Of a stretch of DNA of 64,000 bases, positions 58,646-64,000 are shown one piece after another. The position numbers and the translations under genes were made by a program. The stretch's first letter is position 1; each line of letters begins with the position of its first letter. Below the pieces are notes generated by a model that searched no databases, was not told where the DNA came from, and worked only from the letters and a program-made list of their open reading frames with translations. The DNA lies in NCBI GenBank assembly GCA_965204415.1, contig CBDBEL010000001.1:1178001-1242000 (forward strand). Direction: 5' to 3'. The stretch comes from Aldehydirespirator sp965204415. Its GTDB lineage: Bacteria; Actinomycetota; Acidimicrobiia; Acidimicrobiales; Aldehydirespiratoraceae.

Positions 58646-58835
58646 CGCTAGGTCGGCTGACACGTTCAATCATGGGTGGTCCCATTCCAGGCAAGACTCG
58701 CGGCCCTGTGCCGCGGGCGCGTCGCCGTGCAGTTGCACGTCGTCGTTCACGGATTGGCACCATAACAGCACCATCAACACAGGGCAATCATTTGCCATGC
58801 CGCACAACGTAGCGCGTAGGGCTGTGGCGTGCAGG

Positions 58836-59177
58836 TCATTCGAAATGGCTGGTGGGCGGTTTCGAGGTGGGCGTTCGGGCAAGGTCGGGACGGTCGTCGG
58901 GGCGGACCAGTTCGAGGTGGCCTGGGCCAGGCCGCGGGGCCGGTCGGATCGCAGACATCTGTGCGCGGTCCGGTGGGTCTTTGCGGATGCGGGCGTGCAG
59001 CTCGGTCGATGGGCGGGCCGGCAGCTCCGCCGACGGCTGCGGGCCAGGCCGGCTGGCCGGAGCGGGCCAGGCCGGCTGGCCGGAGCGGGCGAATCCGATC
59101 AGCCCGGCGGCGTCCAGCGGCGGTGAGGCCGGGGCGGGCAGGGTGGGGGCGCTCGGCGCGGGGGCCCAGTCCGACAT
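58836..59177 (-). CDS. Hypothetical proline/alanine-rich protein
   Basis: A 113-residue frame (MSDWAPAPSAPTLPAPASPP, LDAAGLIGFARSGQPAWP) with strongly GC-biased third positions, as in real genes of this genome. The region encodes a 24-bp duplication (GGCCAGGCCGGCTGGCCGGA at 59043-59090). No family is recognised and it may be a gene fragment. Confidence 0.35.
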   Translation of the reverse strand: MSDWAPAPSAPTLPAPASPPLDAAGLIGFARSGQPAWPAPASRPGPQPSAELPARPSTELHARIRKDPPDRAQMSAIRPAPRPGPGHLELVRPDDRPDLARTPTSKPPTSHFE

Positions 59178-59491
59178 CCACCAGCAGCACTGCCGGAGGT
59201 GGGGCCCCGGCGCGGGGAGCCCGGCACCGCCTAGTCGAGGCCTGGGCCAGCAAGCTGCCGATCGCCGGGGTGGGGCCTCGGCGGCCTAGCCCTGCTCGGA
59301 CGCCGGCACCAGCGCGCCGGACACGTCCTCTGCTCCGGCGGGTGACTACAGATTTGGCGGGCTATCCGGTCGGCGCCGGCGGGACCATGTGCGAGTCCGC
59401 TGGTCTTGCGGGCGGGCAAGCGCGAGCGGGGAAAGGAAAGGGACCCCGTGAGTGCCGGGGTCCGGAACTGCTCTGGACTACGGCATCGCCC
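59178..59491. other. Stretch without recognisable gene
   Basis: Several frames are open because of the high GC content, but none shows a known motif, a ribosome site or a plausible start. Confidence 0.4.
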
Positions 59492-59830
59492 TCACCGCTG
59501 CTCATCGGCCGGCTCCGTCACCAGGCGGCCCATTGCCTCGTACATGGCGGCACCGACGATGTTCCACGCCTCGGTGATCGCGTCCGGGTGGGTCGTGGGC
59601 AAAGGGCGCAAGCAGCGGCGCCAGAACATGGGGCGCTGGACGTTGAACAGGTCAAACGCCGAGACCATGCCGTCGACCGCAGTAGGGACCCAGTAGGAGG
59701 ACGCGGCGTGAACGTCGACGCCGTCAGGGTGGTCGATGGCCTCTACAGCCTGCACGTGTCCGTCTCCTCGCAGTGGTGTGACCTGCTGGTTGTAACCGGT
59801 CCGCTCTGAGTCCACGAACCGGGTCACCAA
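59492..59830 (-). CDS. Hypothetical protein downstream of the dehydrogenase remnant
   Basis: A 112-residue frame (AVDGMVSAFDLFNVQRPMFW, PDAITEAWNIVGAAMYEAMG) with coding-like third-position bias. GTG 59830 is two bases from the end of the dehydrogenase remnant, TAG at 59835. It could be an independent small protein or the displaced tail of the same damaged gene. Confidence 0.5.
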   Translation of the reverse strand: MVTRFVDSERTGYNQQVTPLRGDGHVQAVEAIDHPDGVDVHAASSYWVPTAVDGMVSAFDLFNVQRPMFWRRCLRPLPTTHPDAITEAWNIVGAAMYEAMGRLVTEPADEQR

Positions 59831-59834
59831 CGGT

Positions 59835-60044
59835 CTACCAGTAAACCTTGTCCGGTCCTGTCCGGCAATCTCGGTGGACGATGTAGCCGGCGCTGGTGAC
59901 GGTGATGGCGCCGGTGGCGCTGATCGGTTCCAGGCCGGCCCGCTCGCCGTCGAGGCTGGCCATGACGGTGTGGCGGCCGTGGCGGGACATGTCCGCGGCC
60001 ACAGCCAGCGCCCCGGTGCCGGATCCCAGGACAGCCACCTTCAT
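59835..60044 (-). pseudogene. Truncated NAD-binding dehydrogenase (octopine/nopaline dehydrogenase-like N-terminus)
   Basis: MKVAVLGSGTGALAVAADMS is a Rossmann dinucleotide motif (GxGxGA-type), followed by GLEPISATGAITVTSAGY typical of this dehydrogenase family. The frame stops after 69 residues, where a working enzyme has more than 300. It is a remnant. Confidence 0.6.
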
Positions 60045-60054
60045 ATAGCAGTCC

Positions 60055-60155
60055 CTATATCAACGTCTCCACGTCAACGTCTCCGGCAACGCCTCCACAT
60101 CATCGTCTCCGGCAACGTCTCCATATCAATGTCTCCGGCAGCGTCTCCGGAGACT
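60055..60155. repeat. Short degenerate repeats (CAACGTCTCC)
   Basis: About seven copies of CAACGTCTCC or close variants are spaced by 10-15 bp (for example CAACGTCTCCACGTCAACGT). They lie directly upstream (minus strand) of the dehydrogenase remnant. Confidence 0.75.
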
Positions 60156-60261
60156 GGCATGCGGGGCCGGCGGTCGGCGCACGGGCGGCGGCCTGGGTCG
60201 AGTTCCAGGTGTTGCGGGTCTGAGAGGTCCCTAGCTGCGGAGCCGGTAGGACGGGAGCGGC

Positions 60262-60420
60262 TCAGGCGGTCTTGGGGTGTCTCCAGCGGCGCCAGAAGAA
60301 CAGGCCCTCGGGAAGGAAGCCCTGGCTGACTCCGGTGATGGTGTCGAGTTCGGGGAGGTCCTGGAGGAGGTCCTGGAGGAGGTCCTGGTGGTGGTCTGTG
60401 TCGCCGGCGGCGGGCTCCAT
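60262..60420 (-). CDS. 52-residue acidic/basic small protein
   Basis: The frame reads MEPAAGDTDHHQDLLQDLLQ, then DLPELDTITGVSQGFLPEG and ends FFWRRWRHPKTA. A QDLL repeat gives an amphipathic helix at the N-terminus and the end is aromatic and basic. Its ATG is four bases after the stop of the membrane-protein gene, so it is translationally coupled to it. It is likely a partner of that membrane protein; function unknown. Confidence 0.6.
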   Translation of the reverse strand: MEPAAGDTDHHQDLLQDLLQDLPELDTITGVSQGFLPEGLFFWRRWRHPKTA

Positions 60421-60424
60421 GCGA

Positions 60425-60886
60425 TCACCCTAGCTCGTAGAAGCCGAGAAGCAAGATGACCGCTTCGGCTAGGACGATGAGGGCTTGGAGGGAAAGCAGC
60501 CATCGGATGCGGGTGAGGGTCATCTCGTTGCTGTTGTAGTCGCGGTTAAGCCTATTGATGAGGGAGACCTGCAGTTGCAGGAGGGTGGGCTGGGCCTCCA
60601 TGAGCATCTGGAGCAGTCGGTCGATGGTGGGGCCGACGTCCCAGCGCGAGGCGACGGCTTCGATGGCGACGAGCAGCAGGCTTAGGCCGATGGCGGCGGC
60701 GAACACGATGACGGCGGCGTGGGCGGCGAGGGGCTCAGAGACGACGACGGCGACGGCACCGACTGACAGCGCGATGATCGGTGCGGTGGTCGCTAGGCGT
60801 AGGAGGCGTTGGAGTCTGTGGTCTTGCTGGCGCCGCCTGTCGCGTGTTTCGTGGAGGATCAGTTCAGGTGTGCCGTCTTGAGGCAT
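60425..60886 (-). CDS. Small membrane protein of unknown function
   Basis: A 153-residue protein. A cytoplasmic basic start (RDRRRQQDHRLQRLLRL) is followed by two close membrane helices (APIIALSVGAVAVVV and AAVIVFAAAIGLSLLLVAI, about residues 34-80) and a C-terminal helix (LLSLQALIVLAEAVILLLGF). The middle (DRLLQMLMEAQPTLLQLQVSLINRLNRDYN) could form a coiled coil. AAAGGA lies upstream of the ATG. The topology of basic start, paired helices and soluble helix is like small effector proteins of some defence systems, but I see no diagnostic motif. Confidence 0.65.
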   Translation of the reverse strand: MPQDGTPELILHETRDRRRQQDHRLQRLLRLATTAPIIALSVGAVAVVVSEPLAAHAAVIVFAAAIGLSLLLVAIEAVASRWDVGPTIDRLLQMLMEAQPTLLQLQVSLINRLNRDYNSNEMTLTRIRWLLSLQALIVLAEAVILLLGFYELG

Positions 60887-61070
60887 TTGGGAGGTCCTTT
60901 CCGCTCGTCGTCTCCCGCGAGCCGGGCGTCTCCCGCGAGCCGGGGCACGGGACGTGGGGCCGGCGTGGGTGACGGGTAGCTGAGTCGGCGTCTGTGCGAG
61001 GCGTGGGAGCCAGCGCCGGCTCGGGACAGGTGTTCCGTCTTGAGGCGGGGCCTCGGACCGAAGTCGATGC

Positions 61071-61122
61071 GGGTTGGGTTGTTGGGCTCAGCGGGTTGGG
61101 TTGTTGGGCTCAGCGGGTTGGG
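61071..61122. repeat. 22-bp tandem repeat upstream of the DUF222/HNH gene
   Basis: GGGTTGGGTTGTTGGGCTCAGC occurs from 61071 and 61093, with a partial third unit at 61115. The 300-bp gap holds no other feature except a CATAGT -10 box (61174-61179), six bases before the ATG, suggesting a leaderless transcript. Confidence 0.85.
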
Positions 61123-61185
61123 AAGCATGTTAGCGATGTTCGATGCTTGTCCCTTAATGTCATACCCCTGTGGCATAGTCTGTTC

Positions 61186-62658
61186 ATGGTCATAAGCCAA
61201 GCTCAGCGGGCCGAAGCGGCCGTCACCCGGATGCTGGCGACAGTCGGCGACTGCAGCGCCGCGGACCTTCGCCGGGACTTGGAGACGTCCAAGGCGATCG
61301 AGTCGAAGCTCGCCGCCTACCAGGCCCGGGCGGCCGCAACGCTCGCCGCACTGGAGCGACACGGCGACGGTGGTGCCGGGGTGCTGCGACATGCGACCGG
61401 CGTGTCGCGGCGCCAGGCGGAGAGCCAGGTCCGCACCGCTCGGGTTCTCGAAGACATGCCCACCGTGCGGGAGGCGCTGGAGGAGGGCCGGGTCTCATTC
61501 GCCAATGCGGCCCGGCTGGCACAGGCCGCCGAGGGGACCGAGTCCGGTGCCGTGGAGGCCGACGCTGGCCTGCTGGCCAAGGCGGAGTCGATGACCGACG
61601 ACCAGTTCGCCCGGGAGGCCCGCCGCTGGACCGCCGGCCGCCAGCCCGACGACGGCGAGGCCGACTACCAGCGGCGCCGGGCCCGGCGCTGGCTGCGTCT
61701 GTGGGACGGCGACGACGGCATGACCCAGTTGCGGGGCGAGCTCGACCCGGTCACCGGCGAGCGGATCCGCAACCGCCTCGAGGCCGAGGCCCGCCGCCTC
61801 CGCACCACGGACGCCGGTGCCGACGGCGGGGGCGGCGGGGCTGGCGGCGGCAAGCGCACCTTCCCCCAAGCCATGGCCGACGCCCTGGACGGCCTAACCG
61901 CCACCGGAAGCACCGTCGGCCGCCCCACCGTCGAGAGCAACCCCGACAGCAGCGATGCCCCGACCGCCAGCAGCACCCGCACGAAGAACGACAGCAACGG
62001 CAGCAGCAGCAGCGGCACACCCGAAGAAGGCGACAACCACAGCCCCAGCCCCAGCAGCACCCGCACGAACCGCGACAGCAACGGCGGCAGCAGCGGCAGC
62101 CGTGGCAACAGCGGCGCCGGTAGTGGCGGCGGCCGCGGCACTCGTGGACGCCGAACCTCGGGGGGTGGCGGCGACACTTGCAGTTGTGGTCGCCGGAAGA
62201 GCAATGTCGGGCCGATTGCGGACATCGCGGTGGTGTCCCATGTCGACCCCGGCACCGGTCAACTGGTGTCGCAGCTGGCCACCGGGGAGCCGCTGCCCCC
62301 GAGCGTGCTCGATCTGCTCTCCTGCAACGCCGCGCTCACCGGGGTGCTCTACGACACTGCGGGCACTCCGCTGTGGAGGGGCACCACGAAGCGCACCGCC
62401 ACCGCCGCTCAGCTCAGGGCGCTCATCGCCCGCGACGGCGGCTGCATCGGGTGTCACATCCATCCGGCCCTGTGCCAGGCCCATCACATCAGACCGGTCG
62501 CGCAGGGAGGCCCCACCACCATCGCCAACATGGCGCTGCTGTGCTGGCACTGCCACAACAAGGTCCACCACAACCAATGGGCGGTGAGACGCCGCAACGG
62601 GCGCCTCGTCCTGGAGCCACCCATACGGACCCGACTGGGCCCGGCCCGCGCTCCCTAA
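61186..62658 (+). CDS. DUF222 / HNH endonuclease (13E12-type) protein
   Basis: A 490-residue protein. The N-terminal DUF222 domain (residues 1-210; YQARAAATLAALERHGDGG, GVSRRQAESQVRTARVLEDM, EELDPVTGERIRNRLEAEA-type segment) is followed by a Ser/Gly/Asn-rich linker and the C-terminal HNH motif: DGGCIGCHIHPALCQAHHIR...ANMALLCWHCHNKVHH, with paired cysteines for zinc and the H-H and H-N-K-x-H catalytic residues. The family is multicopy in actinobacteria; its biological role is unknown. It may nick DNA in a mobile or competence context. ATG 61186 fits the conserved start and lies at a -10 box. Confidence 0.9.
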   Translation: MVISQAQRAEAAVTRMLATVGDCSAADLRRDLETSKAIESKLAAYQARAAATLAALERHGDGGAGVLRHATGVSRRQAESQVRTARVLEDMPTVREALEEGRVSFANAARLAQAAEGTESGAVEADAGLLAKAESMTDDQFAREARRWTAGRQPDDGEADYQRRRARRWLRLWDGDDGMTQLRGELDPVTGERIRNRLEAEARRLRTTDAGADGGGGGAGGGKRTFPQAMADALDGLTATGSTVGRPTVESNPDSSDAPTASSTRTKNDSNGSSSSGTPEEGDNHSPSPSSTRTNRDSNGGSSGSRGNSGAGSGGGRGTRGRRTSGGGGDTCSCGRRKSNVGPIADIAVVSHVDPGTGQLVSQLATGEPLPPSVLDLLSCNAALTGVLYDTAGTPLWRGTTKRTATAAQLRALIARDGGCIGCHIHPALCQAHHIRPVAQGGPTTIANMALLCWHCHNKVHHNQWAVRRRNGRLVLEPPIRTRLGPARAP

Positions 62659-62699
62659 CCAGTCCGGGTTCCTTGCCCGACGGGCGCGACCACCGGCGA

Positions 62700-62935
62700 C
62701 GGGCGCCGCGGACGGGCACCAGGACCGGGCGCAACCACCGGGGCCGGCACCAGGGCCGGGCACCAGGGCCGGGCGCGACCACCGGGGCCAGGCACCAGGG
62801 CCGGGCGCGACCACCGGGGCCAGGCACCAGGGCCGGGCACAACCACCGGAGCCAGGCACCAGGGCCGGACGCAACCACCGGGGGCCGGCACCAGGGCCGG
62901 ACGCAACCACCGGCGACGGGCGCGGATCCAGCCCG
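62700..62935. repeat. 32-bp tandem repeat array
   Basis: Units such as GGGCGCGACCACCGGGGCCA plus GGCACCAGGGCC recur at 62771, 62803, 62835, 62867 and 62899, exactly 32 bp apart, with further degenerate copies before. The array fills the gap between the HNH and acetyltransferase genes. Frames through it are open only because the repeat is GC-rich. Confidence 0.92.
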
Positions 62936-63057
62936 AACCCGGCGGTGACGCACCGCCCGCCATTCGCTTCTTGACAATCCAACCGACCTTGACGCCGCTC
63001 CGGGCGCGACGGGCAGCGGGAGCCACCGCGGGCGGGGCGGGCTCGTAGCCTCGGGGC

Positions 63058-63555
63058 ATGGACGACGTGGTGATCCGGCTGGCCACCGTGGCCGACGCCG
63101 AGGCGATCCGCCGGATCTACAACCACGAGGTGGAGCACACCACCCACACCTTCGACCTCGTGCCCCGCACCCTCGAGGACCAGCAGGCCTGGCTGCGGGA
63201 CCGGGAGGGCGCCCTCGGGGTGGTGGTGGCCGAGGTCGGCGGCGACGTGCTGGGGTTCGCCTCGCTCAGCGAGTACCGGCCCCGGGCGGCCTACCGGACC
63301 TCGGTGGAGTCCAGCGTGTACGTGGACTCCTCGGCCCGGGGCCGGGGGATCGGCCAGCGGCTCATGCAGGAGCTGGCGGGGCTGGCCGAGGCCAGGGGCT
63401 TCCACACCATGATCGCCCGCATCGCCGACGCTCAGGAGGCGTCGATCGGGCTGCACCGGGCCGTCGGGTTCGAGATCGTCGGCACCGAGCGGGAAGTGGG
63501 CCGCAAGTTCGGCGGCTGGCTCGACGTGGTCGTCATGCAGCGAATGCTCGCCTGA
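63058..63555 (+). CDS. GNAT-family N-acetyltransferase (phosphinothricin-acetyltransferase-like)
   Basis: A 165-residue protein. IRLATVADAEAIRRIYNHEVEHTTHTFD at the start, the acetyl-CoA loop SSARGRGIGQRLMQEL (R/Q-x-x-G-x-G/A) and ADAQEASIGLHRAVGFEIVGT at the end follow the PAT/methionine-sulfoximine acetyltransferase subgroup. It transfers acetyl from acetyl-CoA to an amine. A GGGGC lies before the ATG. Its natural substrate is not clear. Confidence 0.9.
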   Translation: MDDVVIRLATVADAEAIRRIYNHEVEHTTHTFDLVPRTLEDQQAWLRDREGALGVVVAEVGGDVLGFASLSEYRPRAAYRTSVESSVYVDSSARGRGIGQRLMQELAGLAEARGFHTMIARIADAQEASIGLHRAVGFEIVGTEREVGRKFGGWLDVVVMQRMLA

Positions 63556-63671
63556 CCCACAGCTCCATCGCCCAGCGCCGTTCCATCGCCCAACACGGTG
63601 CCATCGTCGACGGCCTTGAGCTAGAGGCCGCAACCCGAGCCAGACGCCGCAACCGGGTCCCTGTCTTCGTC

Positions 63672-63750
63672 TATAGGCGAATGGTCTTAGATAGACACTG
63701 TCATTCATGTATAGGCGAAGTTAGAGTGTGAGCTGACTGTGTTCGCCTAT
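63672..63750 (+). promoter_or_regulatory. Operator repeats upstream of the XRE regulator
   Basis: TATAGGCGAA is at 63672-63681 and 63710-63719, and its reverse complement TTCGCCTAT at 63742-63750, all within 80 bp and 35-113 bp before the start codon. This is a strong sign of autoregulation by the HTH protein that follows. Confidence 0.75.
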
Positions 63751-63784
63751 CAGCGAAGCGACGCTGCCGCGGGGAGGACGAGCC

Positions 63785-64000
63785 GTGCAGACGAACCCGC
63801 ACCCCATTGAGGCGCTCGGATCCGACTTGCGAGAGCTGGGTGCGCTATCACGCTCCTTCGCTCATCGTCGCCGTGATCTGGGCCTCACCCAGAGACAGGT
63901 GTCGGATGCCTGCGGGGTGTCGGTGCAGTGGCTGTCGGAGTTCGAGAATGCCAAAGGAGACTTCGGCCTGCTTCGCGTGATGCGGGTTGCGGCGGTGCTG
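63785..64000 (+). CDS. XRE-family helix-turn-helix regulator (HipB-like), N-terminal part
   Basis: 72 residues are seen before the window ends. RRRDLGLTQRQVSDACGVSVQWLSEFENAKGD is a lambda-repressor-type HTH, close to HipB (the LTQRQVA-type helix and WLSEFENGK). Preceding text GGGGAGGACGAGCC gives the ribosome site for GTG 63785. HipB-like proteins repress their own operon and often bind a HipA kinase toxin, which would be encoded just beyond the window. Confidence 0.85.
   Translation, partial: MQTNPHPIEALGSDLRELGALSRSFAHRRRDLGLTQRQVSDACGVSVQWLSEFENAKGDFGLLRVMRVAAVL

Noticed and set aside
58829..59809. Long plus-strand frame of 326 codons
   Set aside because: Its composition is that of an antisense or intergenic GC-rich frame, with no known motif, and the opposite strand has the better coding signs.
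62700..62935. Possible CRISPR array (regular 32-bp units)
   Set aside because: The units are tandem without unique spacers and no cas genes are near.

Overview
The window is GC-rich (my impression is about 65-70%) and dense with genes. It comes from an actinobacterium: a DUF222/HNH protein of the 13E12 type, a DUF3179 lipoprotein, several phytanoyl-CoA-dioxygenase (PhyH) proteins, a gntR-dpp operon and leaderless toxin-antitoxin genes all fit. An acidimicrobial or sponge/marine lineage is a guess from gene content only. No rRNA, tRNA or CRISPR array was recognised.

Left part (1-32 kb): a catabolic and housekeeping stretch. A minus-strand operon runs GntR regulator, solute-binding lipoprotein, two permeases, two ATPases and a DapA-family lyase (16.3 to 7.9 kb). 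Around it lie a sialidase-like protein, a 2-hydroxyacid dehydrogenase, an enolase-superfamily dehydratase, an amidohydrolase, a class II aldolase, an FGGY kinase, a ketoglutarate-semialdehyde-type dehydrogenase and three PhyH dioxygenases. The dehydratase, DapA-family enzyme and semialdehyde dehydrogenase could form an acid-sugar route to 2-oxoglutarate, which PhyH enzymes consume. Operator-like half-sites are shared by the GntR promoter and the sialidase promoter. Two VapBC pairs, a K+/H+ antiporter with its regulatory subunit, DUF3179, TPR, DUF1214-like and sulfotransferase genes, an EamA transporter, an RsmC-like methyltransferase and pyrE follow. Gene junctions and some coding regions here carry many unrelated tandem duplications, often with a period near 72-75 bp between genes and multiples of 3 inside genes.

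Right part (32.5-58.7 kb): a tyrosine recombinase followed by six large paralogous S-layer-homology (SLH) genes in orientation + + - + - -. Only the last (56014-58386, minus) has a ribosome site, start codon and full signal peptide. The other five begin abruptly at the same point inside the signal-peptide sequence, and four of them have an in-frame TGA immediately upstream. All six end in the same double-hairpin terminator. This looks like one expressed S-layer gene with a reservoir of silent, startless cassettes. Between the cassettes sit three copies of a membrane/coiled-coil protein gene, two ATPase + nuclease-like pairs (one degenerate), HicB-like and HigBA antitoxin/toxin genes, a NYN nuclease and many gene remnants that record recombination.

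Right end (58.8-64 kb): a degenerate dehydrogenase remnant, a small membrane protein with a 52-residue partner, a DUF222/HNH gene, a long 32-bp repeat array, a GNAT acetyltransferase and the start of an XRE regulator with clear operator repeats.
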